Shown: in pieces, positions 1 through 8,576 of the stretch
Numbering within the stretch: position 1 is the first letter of the stretch
Layout: every line of letters starts with the position of its first letter
NCBI RefSeq assembly: GCF_001598435.1
Contig: NZ_BCYY01000022.1
Span: forward strand, 22,066-86,065
Origin: Sphingomonas pituitosa NBRC 102491
GTDB taxonomy: Bacteria > Pseudomonadota > Alphaproteobacteria > Sphingomonadales > Sphingomonadaceae
Reading direction: 5' to 3'
DNA: 64,000 nt
The notes under the pieces: model-generated
What the model was told of the DNA's origin: nothing
What the model saw: the letters and a program-made list of their open reading frames with translations, nothing else
Database searches by the model: none
Program-made: the position numbers and the translations under genes

Positions 1-1
1 C

Positions 2-397
2 GCCGATCGCGATGCCTGGGCGTCGTGGGCCACCGCGACCTGTGCCCTTGCAGGCGCGACGCCCGCCGCCACGACGGCCGAGCGCGTCGATGCCGCCGGG
101 AAGCGCCACAAGGCGGTGCTGCCGCGCGGGGTCGCCTGCAGCGAGGCGGTGCAGGATCTCGCCGCCTTCCGCGCGGGAACGCTCGCCAGCACCGCCCGCC
201 TGCTCACCGCCGCCGCTGCCGAGCAGCAGGCCAAGGCCGTCAGCGACCGCACCACCGCCCAGGCCGAGTCCGGGAACCGGGCCGTCGCCCTCACCACCAT
301 GGAGAAAGCCGATGCGCAGATCCGCGACGACGATCGCGTCGATGGCAGCTGGTTTGCTGCTCTCAACCGCCTTGGCGGCATGCAGCCCAGCCATTGA
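2..397 (+). CDS. Rz-like inner-membrane spanin (partial, 5' end off window)
   Basis: An open frame enters from the left edge and ends at a TGA at 395-397. The visible 131 residues are Ala/Arg/Gln-rich and probably helical, with no membrane segment; the expected N-terminal anchor would lie off the window. The call rests on position and architecture: its last quarter overlaps, in another frame, a small lipoprotein gene (312-635), which is the classic Rz/Rz1 spanin layout. Spanins fuse inner and outer membranes in the last step of lysis. No sequence motif proves the function. Confidence 0.5.
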   Translation, partial: ADRDAWASWATATCALAGATPAATTAERVDAAGKRHKAVLPRGVACSEAVQDLAAFRAGTLASTARLLTAAAAEQQAKAVSDRTTAQAESGNRAVALTTMEKADAQIRDDDRVDGSWFAALNRLGGMQPSH

Positions 398-635
398 GCA
401 CCGCCCGGCGGAGGTGGTCGCCGTTCCTGTGAAGGACACGCCCTCCGCCGACCTGCTCGTCTGCCCCGAGGCCCCGCCCGCATTTCCCACCGATCAGGTC
501 GCCACCATCCCCCCGCCCCTGCGCGCCGCCCTGCGCGGCCTGGTGCTCCACGATCGCGACCAGCGCGTCCGCTTCCGCCGCCTGATCGAATGGATCGCCG
601 CAAGAACCTGCAAGCCCGAACCGGAGACCCGTTGA
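312..635 (+). CDS. Rz1-like outer-membrane lipoprotein (o-spanin)
   Basis: This 107-residue protein starts with an ATG inside the upstream spanin-like gene and overlaps it by 86 bp in a different frame. The N-terminus has Arg-Arg, a hydrophobic stretch and a lipobox ending LAAC (Cys about residue 24), so it should be lipidated and exported. The mature part is Pro-rich, as in Rz1 proteins, followed by a basic C-terminus. Pairing with the preceding gene gives a two-component spanin. An in-frame start further upstream (position 12) would give a long Arg/Pro-rich leader that looks like a shadow and was not used. Confidence 0.65.
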   Translation: MRRSATTIASMAAGLLLSTALAACSPAIEHRPAEVVAVPVKDTPSADLLVCPEAPPAFPTDQVATIPPPLRAALRGLVLHDRDQRVRFRRLIEWIAARTCKPEPETR

Positions 636-636
636 A

Positions 637-3159
637 ATGGCCAAAGCCGCCACCGCTGAACTGCAGGCGCAGATGCTCTCCGCGCTGCAGGCGCTCGCCC
701 CGGCGACCGATGCCGTGCCGATCGCGCCCAGCGACACCGCCGATCTCGATCAGGAAGCCTCGGCAATCGCCTGCGGCGGCAACGCCGGCACCGTGAAGCT
801 GCGCACCGCCGCCGGCAAGGATCGCACCATCGCCATTGCCTCGGGACAGACGATCGCCTTGCGCTTCAAGCGCGTGTTCAACACCGGCACCTCCGCGACC
901 GGACTCAGCGCGCTGCTGAGCGCCGTGGCGCTGGCCATGACGCCTGCCCCGGCCCCGACGCCCACGCCCGCACCCACGCCCCAGCCGACGCTCAGCCTTT
1001 CGAGCGCCGTCACCAAGGCCGAGGGCAATTCCGGCACAACCGCGTTCACCTGGACGCTCACCCTCAACCGCGACGGCTCGACGGCCGCCTATCCGTTCAC
1101 CTGGGCGGTGACCGGCAGCGGCAGCAACCCGGCGAATGCCGCGGACTTCGGCGGCACCTTCCCCAGTGGCAGCGGCACCTTCGCAGCCGGCGAAACCACC
1201 AAGACGATCACCCTGCCGGTGAGCGGCGACACGGCGGCCGAGCCGGACGAAACCTTCACGCTGACGGTCACCGCCTCGGGCCTCAACACGGTCACCAGCA
1301 CCGGCACGATCAGCAACGACGATCTGCCGACGCTTACGCTCACGCCCACCACCGCATCCGTCCCCGCCAGCGCGGCACCCGGCTACCAGCTGGCGGCGAT
1401 CGGCAACGTTCCCGCCGGGGTAACGCCCACGCTGACGCCGAACGACGGCCGCTTCCTGATCGGCGGCGGCGCCGGGACCGGCTGGGTTGTCGTGCTCGGC
1501 AACGCCGCAATCAGCGACGGCAAGGTCAACATCAACGTCGCAGCAGGCGGCGCGAACGGCGCGACTCTGGCGCTCACCATTACTGCAATCGGCACGGGCA
1601 CCTCTGCAAACCGACTCAGTTTCGCGGGCACCGGCTTCCGCGAAAACGTCACGGCTGGCCGAAACGTCAGCGGCACCACCGTGGGCCCGTGGGACCTCAA
1701 CCGGACGTATCTCTTCTGCGGTGCCGATACCTACTTCTGCACCGGGGATTGGGACCTTCCGAACCCCGAGTTCTACTACAATCACCAGACCTACCTGGCT
1801 GGCGGCGGAACGTCGTTCGTTCAGGACTCCAACTATGCGGCGACGTTCGACGGGTTTGCCTTCGAGTGGGGTGGTGTCTGGCGGCAAGCCACGCCTGACA
1901 GCACCCGGCTCGATACGTCGGTCGACGGGAAGGGCAAGTGGATCAAGATGGGCGGCGTCACCCTGCCGGCCAACACCAAGATCCGCCTCCGCGCGACATA
2001 CAAGTTCGACGATGTGGCCGGCCAGACCTTCCCGCGCAACGACTATTACGGCGTAACGGGCGGCGCCGCGCAGGGATCGACGACCTCGATGGCTGCGACC
2101 CTGACGAACAATGCAGCCTACAACAACTCGAACGTCGCAGCGCTTCGCCCGACCAAGATGGCGGCCAAGGGGGGCGATGGGCGTCCGTGCGTGCTGCTCA
2201 TAGGCGATAGCAAGGGCTTGGGCCGCGACGGCGCGGCTGCGGCGCTGCAGATTTCGCCGCGTCTGGAAGCGGGCTATGCCAGCCTCGGCCTGGACAGCAA
2301 CGTCGGGGCCAAGCGCCTCCCGTTCGCCAACTTCTGCGTGAGCGGGCAGAACGTGGAGAATTTCGGCAACCCGGCACTGGTCGGCGGTATGCTCGAAATG
2401 ATCGACAAGCTGGTCGAGCGCAACGGCGGCCTCCTGCCGTATGACGTGCTGCTGAGCCAGCACGGGACCAACAGCATCGGCGGATCGGCGATCCTCAACA
2501 CGCTGATCCAGAGCTATCGCGACATGTACGGTCTCTGGCGGACGCGCGGCGGCAATGCGCCGGTCCCGATCGCACAGCTTGAACTGACCGCGTACGCCGC
2601 GGCCGGCACGGACGCCTTCGGTACGCTCACCGGCCAGACCTTCCGGCCCGGCGGCGTCGACCAGTACCCGAACGGCATCCGCTGGAAGCTCAACGAGGCT
2701 ATCGGCGGCACGGATGGGCTGGGCGACGCGGCGGCGACGCTGCGCAACGGCACCAACGCCATCACGTGGAGCGAGGCGCCCTGGCGCGACGGCGCAGCGG
2801 ACACCGGCGCCAACCGCGACAAGTGGCCGGTCGCCCCATTCAGCTCCACCCTGGCGGCCGCCTGGACGGGCTCGGGCGCGTTCAAGGTGGTCGGGCAGTT
2901 CCCGTACAAGCTGGCCGTCCAAATCCAGCTGGACTCGGGCGGCTGGGCATACGGCATCGTCTCGTCCGTTCAGGACAATGGCGACGGTACGAGCACGGTC
3001 GCCTGTGTCTGGCAGGGCGGCACCGGCGCGGCGGCTCAGGGCGCCACGATCCGGGGCGTCTACGCGGGCGGCAACGGCCTGCACGAAAGCACCTATGCCC
3101 ATGAAATCCAGGCTGCGGCGGTCGTCCGGCTGAAGGTGAAGATGGGCCAGGGCCTCTGA
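637..3159 (+). CDS. Phage spike/fibre protein with Calx-beta and SGNH-hydrolase domains
   Basis: This 840-residue virion protein is probably modular. Residues 1-105 hold a short beta-rich domain resembling the spike-base proteins of phages and gene transfer agents (inference by pattern). A Pro/Thr linker follows (about 106-122). Residues 125-225 match a Calx-beta repeat, with acidic calcium-site residues in the EPDETFTLTV segment. From about residue 500 comes an SGNH/GDSL-type hydrolase: GDS (Ser near 526), HGTN near 609, and a late His in GLHES near 819. Such enzymes often deacetylate surface polysaccharide. It lies between the spanins and tail-completion gene R, 1 bp after the lipoprotein stop, and is followed by a strong hairpin. 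Receptor binding or capsule modification is the likely job. Confidence 0.6.
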   Translation: MAKAATAELQAQMLSALQALAPATDAVPIAPSDTADLDQEASAIACGGNAGTVKLRTAAGKDRTIAIASGQTIALRFKRVFNTGTSATGLSALLSAVALAMTPAPAPTPTPAPTPQPTLSLSSAVTKAEGNSGTTAFTWTLTLNRDGSTAAYPFTWAVTGSGSNPANAADFGGTFPSGSGTFAAGETTKTITLPVSGDTAAEPDETFTLTVTASGLNTVTSTGTISNDDLPTLTLTPTTASVPASAAPGYQLAAIGNVPAGVTPTLTPNDGRFLIGGGAGTGWVVVLGNAAISDGKVNINVAAGGANGATLALTITAIGTGTSANRLSFAGTGFRENVTAGRNVSGTTVGPWDLNRTYLFCGADTYFCTGDWDLPNPEFYYNHQTYLAGGGTSFVQDSNYAATFDGFAFEWGGVWRQATPDSTRLDTSVDGKGKWIKMGGVTLPANTKIRLRATYKFDDVAGQTFPRNDYYGVTGGAAQGSTTSMAATLTNNAAYNNSNVAALRPTKMAAKGGDGRPCVLLIGDSKGLGRDGAAAALQISPRLEAGYASLGLDSNVGAKRLPFANFCVSGQNVENFGNPALVGGMLEMIDKLVERNGGLLPYDVLLSQHGTNSIGGSAILNTLIQSYRDMYGLWRTRGGNAPVPIAQLELTAYAAAGTDAFGTLTGQTFRPGGVDQYPNGIRWKLNEAIGGTDGLGDAAATLRNGTNAITWSEAPWRDGAADTGANRDKWPVAPFSSTLAAAWTGSGAFKVVGQFPYKLAVQIQLDSGGWAYGIVSSVQDNGDGTSTVACVWQGGTGAAAQGATIRGVYAGGNGLHESTYAHEIQAAAVVRLKVKMGQGL

Positions 3160-3166
3160 CGTCCGC

Positions 3167-3201
3167 GACGAGGAGGCGATCGGTGCCCTCGCCTCCTCGT
3201 C
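3167..3201 (+). terminator. GC-rich hairpin after the spike gene
   Basis: Perfect 12-bp inverted repeat (GACGAGGAGGCG and its complement) with an 11-nt loop, starting 8 bp after the spike stop codon. No T-run follows, so it is either a weak intrinsic terminator, an mRNA stabiliser or a processing site. It argues against the upstream start at 3183 for gene R. Confidence 0.55.
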
Positions 3202-3236
3202 CGGTCCCATCGCGGCATCCTGGGAAATTCGGACCA

Positions 3237-3638
3237 ATGAACAAACCCGATAGCCTGCGCCGCGTGTTGCTGGCCCATGTGCTCCAGCTCGGCGCCGATC
3301 CGTCGAAGCTCAGCCTCTTCGTCGACAAGGGCCGCATCGCCGCGCGGCCCGGCGGGCTGTCGTTCGAATATCGCTACACCCTCAACATCGTCGTGCAGGA
3401 TTACGCCGGCTCGATCGACGGGCTGATGGTGCCCATCCTCGCCTGGATCGCGCAGGCGCAGCCCGAACTGCTCGAGGCCGGCCAGCAGGAGCCGTTTCGC
3501 TTCGAGTCCGAACTCCTCGACGGCGACACGGCCGACGTGTCGCTGTGGATCGAGCTGACCGAGGCGGTGTCGGTCGAAGCGCTGGCGCAGGGCGGCTTCA
3601 ACGCGGTCCACCTCCCCGAGCCGCGGCTCGTCGAATGA
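3237..3638 (+). CDS. R: Tail completion protein, P2 gpR family
   Basis: This 133-residue protein begins MNKPDSLR, the usual N-terminus of the P2 gpR family, which is needed for tail completion and tail-head joining. An upstream in-frame ATG at 3183 lies within a hairpin and would add a non-conserved leader, so 3237 was chosen. Its stop overlaps the start of gene S in an ATGA, implying translational coupling. In P2, R and S are adjacent in the same order. Confidence 0.85.
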   Translation: MNKPDSLRRVLLAHVLQLGADPSKLSLFVDKGRIAARPGGLSFEYRYTLNIVVQDYAGSIDGLMVPILAWIAQAQPELLEAGQQEPFRFESELLDGDTADVSLWIELTEAVSVEALAQGGFNAVHLPEPRLVE

Positions 3639-4297
3639 GCGGCGACCTGGCCGAGCTGGAGCGGATCGCGGGTGCGCTGCTGCGCACGACGGCGCCGTCG
3701 GAGCGCCGCCGGATCCTGCGCGCGATGGTCAAGGACCTGCAGCGATCGCAGTCCGCGCGGATCGGCCGCCAGCAGAACCCCGATGGCAGCGCCTACACGC
3801 CGCGCAAGGCCAAGCCGGCACCGCGCCCGGGCAACTATGCCGTGAAGTTCCTCTACCCCAAGGGCGCCGCCGAGCCGCGCCTGGTGCTCATGAAAAGCTG
3901 GGCGCACGAGGGCAACCTGCTCACCGGCTATGACGTCGAGGCCGGCGGCGTGCGCAGCTTCTTCTGGGACAAGGTCGACCGCTGGCTGCCGCTGGAGCCC
4001 GAGGAGCAGAACAAGGGCGCGGGAAAATACCGGCGCAAGGGCAGCATCCGCCGCGCCGCCATGTTCCGCAAGCTTCGCAGCGGGCGCAACCTCCGCGCCG
4101 GCGCCACCGATCGCGAGGCGTGGATTGGCTTCGCCGGCCGCGCGTCGGAGATCGCCAGCGTGTCGCAGGAAGGGCTGATGGACCGCCCGGCGGCCAAGGC
4201 AAAGCCAGTGCGCTATGCCCGCCGAGCGGTCCTGGGCGTCACCGACGCCGAGGCTGGCGCGATGCTGGATCGTCTCTTGCGCCACCTGAACCCCTGA
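3635..4297 (+). CDS. S: Tail completion / virion morphogenesis protein, P2 gpS family
   Basis: A 220-residue protein of the phage virion morphogenesis family (P2 gpS). It is strongly basic and has the family pattern of an early RRILRAMVKDLQRSQ helix followed by a QNPDGSAYTPRK segment typical of gpS homologues. It overlaps gpR by 4 bp. It is somewhat longer than P2 gpS, with an extra middle section around residues 75-150. In P2, S acts with R to finish the tail tube end. Confidence 0.85.
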   Translation: MSGDLAELERIAGALLRTTAPSERRRILRAMVKDLQRSQSARIGRQQNPDGSAYTPRKAKPAPRPGNYAVKFLYPKGAAEPRLVLMKSWAHEGNLLTGYDVEAGGVRSFFWDKVDRWLPLEPEEQNKGAGKYRRKGSIRRAAMFRKLRSGRNLRAGATDREAWIGFAGRASEIASVSQEGLMDRPAAKAKPVRYARRAVLGVTDAEAGAMLDRLLRHLNP

Positions 4298-4299
4298 CA

Positions 4300-4321
4300 T
4301 TGTAAAGCGACACCTCTACAA
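4300..4321 (+). promoter_or_regulatory. TTGTA-N12-TACAA dyad, candidate Ogr-type late-promoter site
   Basis: Inverted half-sites TTGTA and TACAA separated by exactly 12 nt, centred about 56 bp before the J start codon. A second site with the same half-sites and spacer lies before V. P2 late promoters are known to bind the zinc-finger activator Ogr at a TGT...ACA dyad centred near -55; this prophage encodes an Ogr-like protein (18786-19082). Here TGT and ACA are 14 nt apart. If the model holds, transcription would start close to the J start codon, giving a very short leader. Confidence 0.5.
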
Positions 4322-4366
4322 GCCGAGCTACTGGCAGCAGACCGGGCACCGCCGCGACATGGCGGC

Positions 4367-5269
4367 ATGGCCGATACCTCCGTCACCTTCACCGCAGTCG
4401 ATCTCTCGCGCCTGCCGGCGCCGAAAGTGATCGAGCAGCTGAGCTTCGAGCAGATCTATGGCGAGATGCTCGCCTCGCTCGTTCGGCTGAAACCGGACTT
4501 CGACGCGACCGTCGAATCTGATCCGGCAGTGATCCTGCTGCAGGTCTGCGCCTATCGCGAGATGCTGCTGCGCGGCCAGATCAACGACGCCGCCAAGGCG
4601 GTGATGCCGGCCTTCGCCACCGGCTCCGACCTCGATCACCTGGCCGCGTTGATGAACGTCACCCGGCTGGAGCTCGATCCCGGCGACGCCGCCAACAACG
4701 TGCCGCCAACCTATGAGGATGACACCTCGCTCCGCGCCCGCGTGGTGCTGGCGCCCGAGGGCTTCTCGGTAGCAGGCCCGGAGGGCGCCTATATCTACCA
4801 TGCCCGCTCCGCCGATGGCGACGTGCTGGACGCCAGTGCCACGAGCCCCGCGCCCGGCCAGGTGCTGGTGACGATCCTGTCGCGCCTGGGCGACGGCACC
4901 GCCTCGCCCGAGCTTATCGCCAAGATCGCGGCCCACGTCTCGGCCGAGACGGTCCGTCCGCTCACCGATGCGGTGACCGTGCAGTCCGCCACCATCGTGC
5001 CCTACCAGATCCGCGCCAGCCTCACGACGTACAGCGGGCCCGACGGCTCGATCGTGCTCGCCGAGGCGCAGCGGCGCGTGCAGGACTATCGCGAGCGCCA
5101 GCACCGCCTGGGCGTCGACGTGACGCGCTCCGGCATCTTCGCCGCGCTCCACGCGGAGGGCGTGCAGAACGTCGTCCTCGCCGAGCCGGCGGCCGACATC
5201 GTGGTGGATCGAACGCAGGCGGCCTTCTGCACCGCGATCGATGTCACCTATGCGGGTATCGGCGAATGA
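4367..5269 (+). CDS. J: Baseplate protein J (P2 gpJ family)
   Basis: A 300-residue baseplate wedge protein of the P2 gpJ/Mu gp47 family. Seen in the sequence are the family features SDPAVILLQVCAYRE near the N-terminus, followed by LDHLAALMNVTR and the mid-protein YEDDTSLRARV block. It forms the baseplate periphery with gpI and gpW. It probably heads a J-I-H transcription unit, given the dyad 46 bp upstream. The stop overlaps the start of I (ATGA). Confidence 0.93.
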   Translation: MADTSVTFTAVDLSRLPAPKVIEQLSFEQIYGEMLASLVRLKPDFDATVESDPAVILLQVCAYREMLLRGQINDAAKAVMPAFATGSDLDHLAALMNVTRLELDPGDAANNVPPTYEDDTSLRARVVLAPEGFSVAGPEGAYIYHARSADGDVLDASATSPAPGQVLVTILSRLGDGTASPELIAKIAAHVSAETVRPLTDAVTVQSATIVPYQIRASLTTYSGPDGSIVLAEAQRRVQDYRERQHRLGVDVTRSGIFAALHAEGVQNVVLAEPAADIVVDRTQAAFCTAIDVTYAGIGE

Positions 5270-5808
5270 GCAGCAGCCTGCTTCCGCCGAACGTCACCGC
5301 CCTTGAACGCGCGATCGAGGCGGCGACCGCGCGCATGGGTGCGCTGCCGGTGCCGCTGCGCGACCTGGTCAATCCGGACACCTGCCCGCTTCCCCTCCTG
5401 CCCTACCTGGCCTGGGCGGTGTCGATCGACGCCTGGTCGAGCGATTGGCCGGAGGAGGTGAAGCGCGCCCGCGTGCGCCGCGCGATCGAAATCCAGCGGC
5501 ACAAGGGCACCGCCTCGTCGGTGCGCGCGGTGGTTCAATCGTTCGGCGGCGCCGTGGCGCTGCGCGAATGGTGGCAGCTCGATCCGCCCGGCGAGCCCCA
5601 CACCTTCACCATGGCCGTGGAGCTGAGCGGCGGCGGCGGCGCTCCCGCCACCGCTGCCTTTGCCGATGCCGTGATCAACGAAGTCCGCCGCACCAAGCCG
5701 GTGCGCTCGCACTTCACCTTCACCCAGGGGCTCCGCTTCACCGGTGCGACCGGCCTGATCGCCGCTGCGCGGCCCCTCGTCTTCACCCGCCTGGCGTTCG
5801 CCGCCTGA
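5266..5808 (+). CDS. I: Phage tail protein I (P2 gpI family)
   Basis: A 180-residue baseplate protein. The N-terminal LLPPNVTALERAIEAA and the LLPYLAWAVSIDAW block are characteristic of P2 gpI, which links the baseplate to the tail fibre. Start ATG overlaps the J stop by 4 bp, so translation is probably coupled. The tail fibre follows after 14 bp. Confidence 0.92.
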   Translation: MSSSLLPPNVTALERAIEAATARMGALPVPLRDLVNPDTCPLPLLPYLAWAVSIDAWSSDWPEEVKRARVRRAIEIQRHKGTASSVRAVVQSFGGAVALREWWQLDPPGEPHTFTMAVELSGGGGAPATAAFADAVINEVRRTKPVRSHFTFTQGLRFTGATGLIAAARPLVFTRLAFAA

Positions 5809-5822
5809 CCGGAGCCCCGCCG

Positions 5823-7694
5823 ATGTCCGACGCTCTCACCATCACCGTCACCAATGCGGGCCGCGCCGCGCTCGTCAACGCCGCCAAGGACGGCACCAAC
5901 GCGGTGCGCATCGCCGCCGTTGGTGTGTCTGCGACTGCCATCACTCCCAGCGCTGCCACCACGTCGCTCCCCGGCGAGATTAAACGCATCGCGACCATCT
6001 CCGGCGATGCCGTCGCAGCCGATACGATCCACATCACCGTTCGGGACGAGACGAACGCGGCCTACGCCGTGCGGTCGATCGCTCTGTATCTCAGCGACGG
6101 CACTCTGTTTGCTGTCTATGGACAGGCCAATGTCTTCGTCGAAAAATCGTCTCAGGCCATGCTGCTGCTCGCGCTCGACGTGCGCTTCGTCGACATCACG
6201 GCGACCAGCATCACCTTCGGGTCGACCGACTTCCTCAATCCACCCGCCACAACGGATAGGGCCGGTGTCGCCGAGCTGGCGACGGATGCCGAAACCAGCG
6301 CCGGCACGGACGATCGCCGCGCCGTCACGCCCAAGGGCCTGAGCTTTGCCCTTTCCGCGCGCCTCGCCGGCTGGGGCAACGACATCTGGCGCGCAAGCAA
6401 CGACGGCGCGGGCTCGGGCCTCGATGCCGATCTGCTCGATGGGCAGCAGGGCAGCTGGTACGCGGATATCAGTGGCCGCCTAGGCTATGTGCCTGCGAAC
6501 CGTGCGGGAGACGCTTTCACCGGGCGATGCACGTTCGGCGGCGGCGTTACGGGAGGCAATGGCGTCGGCACCGGCACTCCGTTCCTCGGCGAGCTGGAGA
6601 TCAAGGGCAACGGCGTGGGCGCCGCCATGCTCGCATTCCACCGTCCGAACGCATTTGCCGCCTATCTTGGCGTAGACGTCGACAATCAGCTCAAGTTCGG
6701 CGGATCTAGCATGGGCGCGATTTCGTACGCGCTTTGGCACGCGGGCAATGATGGCGCCGGTTCGGGTCTCGACGCGGACCTGCTCGATGGTCGGCAAGCT
6801 GCCGATTTCCTGTCCAAGGCCGGCGACACGGCGTCAGGCAGGTTGGTGTTCAGCGCCGCCGCCGCCGGCAACGGAGGCGTGGCAGCACCAACCGGCGACC
6901 GCGGCGAAATCGAGGTCCGCGGTAATGGCGTCGGCGCGGCGATGATGACCTTTCATCGCCCTGGCGGCTTCGGCATGCACTTCGGGCTGGATACCGACAA
7001 CCGCCTCAAGGTCGGCGGCTTCACCTTCGGCAACGAGGCCTATCAGATCTGGCACAGCGGGAGCGACGGCGCCGGTTCCGGCCTCGACGCCGATCTGCTC
7101 GACGGGCATGACGGCGGCTATTACGCGGACGTTCTTGCCCGTCTCGGCTATGTGCCGGTCCAGCAGGGAACCGGCATCGGGCAGCTGCCGAACACCATCA
7201 AGATCGGATGGTCAGGCGCGCGCGTGAAGATGACGGTCGACGCAACCGACATCGGTAACGTCCTGTTCGACAGTCATGTTGCCGACGTCTGGCGGAGCAG
7301 CAACGACGGCGCGGGCTCCGGCCTGGACGCCGATCTGCTCGACGGTCGCCAGGCGTCCGACTTCGCGCTGCTGAGCGACGGCTCCCGCTTCGGATCGAAC
7401 GGGAACGGCTATTGGGAGCGCCGCCCCAACGGCGTGATCGAGCAATGGGGGAAGGTGACGGGTCCTTTCACCGAGAGCGCGGTCGGCATCAGCTTCCCGG
7501 TCCCCTTCGCCGACCCCAATTCGGTCGTGGTCACGCCCGTCGCCGTCAACGCGAGCGCCAACAACCGTTTCGACATCACCGTGCAGCGCGTCGATATCTC
7601 GGCAAATGGCTGCACGCTGATGGTCCAGTACACTGCCGCCTCGAGCTCGATCAATCAGATCGACGGCATCGACTGGCGCGCGGTCGGCATTTGA
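5823..7694 (+). CDS. H: Tail fibre protein (P2 gpH-like) with four LDADLLDG repeats
   Basis: A 623-residue receptor-binding fibre. Residues 1-150 form the conserved baseplate-attachment domain of P2 gpH-like fibres (beginning with NAGRAALVNA). The shaft carries four copies of a motif DGAGSGLDADLLDG followed by a short variable stretch, as seen in fibre repeats. The C-terminus (NGYWERRPNGVIEQWGKVTG onward) matches the gp53-like fibre tip fold, which usually contacts the receptor. The start at 5823 was preferred over a far upstream ATG that overlaps gene I. A small gene follows where a fibre chaperone would be expected. Confidence 0.88.
   Translation: MSDALTITVTNAGRAALVNAAKDGTNAVRIAAVGVSATAITPSAATTSLPGEIKRIATISGDAVAADTIHITVRDETNAAYAVRSIALYLSDGTLFAVYGQANVFVEKSSQAMLLLALDVRFVDITATSITFGSTDFLNPPATTDRAGVAELATDAETSAGTDDRRAVTPKGLSFALSARLAGWGNDIWRASNDGAGSGLDADLLDGQQGSWYADISGRLGYVPANRAGDAFTGRCTFGGGVTGGNGVGTGTPFLGELEIKGNGVGAAMLAFHRPNAFAAYLGVDVDNQLKFGGSSMGAISYALWHAGNDGAGSGLDADLLDGRQAADFLSKAGDTASGRLVFSAAAAGNGGVAAPTGDRGEIEVRGNGVGAAMMTFHRPGGFGMHFGLDTDNRLKVGGFTFGNEAYQIWHSGSDGAGSGLDADLLDGHDGGYYADVLARLGYVPVQQGTGIGQLPNTIKIGWSGARVKMTVDATDIGNVLFDSHVADVWRSSNDGAGSGLDADLLDGRQASDFALLSDGSRFGSNGNGYWERRPNGVIEQWGKVTGPFTESAVGISFPVPFADPNSVVVTPVAVNASANNRFDITVQRVDISANGCTLMVQYTAASSSINQIDGIDWRAVGI
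6399..7350 (+). repeat. Four near-identical repeats inside the tail fibre gene
   Basis: Copies begin at about 6399, 6747, 7062 and 7302. Each encodes (N/S)DGAGSGLDADLLDG within about 48 bp, differing mainly at third codon positions. Unequal spacing (348, 315, 240 bp) reflects intervening shaft modules. Such repeats can recombine and change shaft length or swap tips; this is inference. Confidence 0.8.
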
Positions 7695-7711
7695 GCAGCA
7701 AAGGAAATCCC

Positions 7712-7954
7712 ATGAAGACGACGATCAACAGCGTGGATGCGAGCGCCGGCACCGCTTCGGTGACCTTCGAGCATGACGGGATCACCCATACCCGGGACGT
7801 GAACATCTGCCGCACCGCCAAGGGCAAGTTCGATGCGGCGGCGACCGATGCGCGCATCGCGGACGTCGCGCGCGGCGTGGAGGTGAAGATCGCAGCCGGA
7901 GCGATCACCAATCCGCTCCCGGCGCAGGAACAGAATTCCCCCGCGACGAAATAG
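7712..7954 (+). CDS. Small phage protein after tail fibre, function unknown
   Basis: An 80-residue protein with a good ribosome site (AAGGAAA, 7 bp before ATG). It has no membrane segment and no motif that I recognise. Its place directly after the fibre gene is where a fibre assembly chaperone (gpG in P2) normally sits, but the sequence does not look like gpG, so this role is only a guess from position. An alternative is a small fibre-cap or decoration protein. Confidence 0.6.
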   Translation: MKTTINSVDASAGTASVTFEHDGITHTRDVNICRTAKGKFDAAATDARIADVARGVEVKIAAGAITNPLPAQEQNSPATK

Positions 7955-7961
7955 CCGCACC

Positions 7962-7983
7962 TTGTAGAGCTGCTGTCTTACAA
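7962..7983 (+). promoter_or_regulatory. Second TTGTA-N12-TACAA dyad upstream of V
   Basis: Identical half-sites and the same 12-nt spacer length as the 4300-4321 site, centred about 58 bp before the GTG of gene V. The reverse complement of this copy and the forward copy before J also share CTC next to TACAAG. The matching distance to a start codon at two places is the main argument for an activator site. Confidence 0.5.
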
Positions 7984-8030
7984 GCTCGGACCCGCGCGCG
8001 GCGGCGCTGCCGGCGGCACAGTCCGGCACC

Positions 8031-8576
8031 GTGAGCGACCTCAACGATCCCCGCCGCCTGATCGGCAACCTGATGCGCCTGGGCACGATCGAGAGCATCG
8101 ATCTTGCCCAGGGCACCGTGCGCGTTCGCGTGGGCGAGATCGTCACCGGCGACATTCCCTTCGCCGCGCCGCGCGCCGGCGCCATGCGTATCTGGGCGCC
8201 GCCGAGCATCGGCGAGCAGGTCCTGCTCTTCTGCCCCGAAGGCGACATCGAAGCCGGCATCATCCTGGGCGCGCTGTTCTGCGATGCGCACCCCGCCCCC
8301 ACCGCTGACGGCACCTATCTGGTCGATTTCGGCGACGGGACGCGGCTCGCCTACGACAGCGAGGCGCGCAAGCTCTCGATCACCGTGGCCGGCGCGGCCG
8401 AGATCTCTGCCCCCGATGGCCTCACCATCAACGCCGACGTCCAGCTCAACGGCAAGGTGGACGCGACGGGCAAGATCACCAGCGCCGAGGACGTCGTCGC
8501 TGCCGGCAAGAGCCTCACCGGCCACAAGCATCTGCAGGTGCAGCCCGGCAACGGCGTGTCGGGGGCGCCGCAATGA
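8031..8576 (+). CDS. V: Baseplate assembly protein V (P2 gpV family, central spike)
   Basis: A 181-residue protein with a GTG start. The N-terminal RRLIGNLMRLGTIESID and the following OB-like segment (TVRVRVGEIVTGDIPF) are typical of P2 gpV, the membrane-piercing spike. The C-terminal part has short beta repeats ending in GHKHLQVQPGNGVSG, the kind of HxH apex that binds iron in P2 and phi92 spikes. The stop overlaps W (ATGA). The GTG is the first in-frame start after the dyad element. Confidence 0.92.
   Translation: MSDLNDPRRLIGNLMRLGTIESIDLAQGTVRVRVGEIVTGDIPFAAPRAGAMRIWAPPSIGEQVLLFCPEGDIEAGIILGALFCDAHPAPTADGTYLVDFGDGTRLAYDSEARKLSITVAGAAEISAPDGLTINADVQLNGKVDATGKITSAEDVVAAGKSLTGHKHLQVQPGNGVSGAPQ

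Noticed and set aside
3183..3236. Upstream ATG for gene R
   Set aside because: It falls within the hairpin after the spike gene and the added residues are not typical of gpR; MNKPDSLR at 3237 fits the family.
6399..7350. Spaced repeats considered as a CRISPR-like array
   Set aside because: The repeats encode a protein motif in frame within a tail fibre gene and the spacing is irregular; no cas genes are present anywhere in the window.
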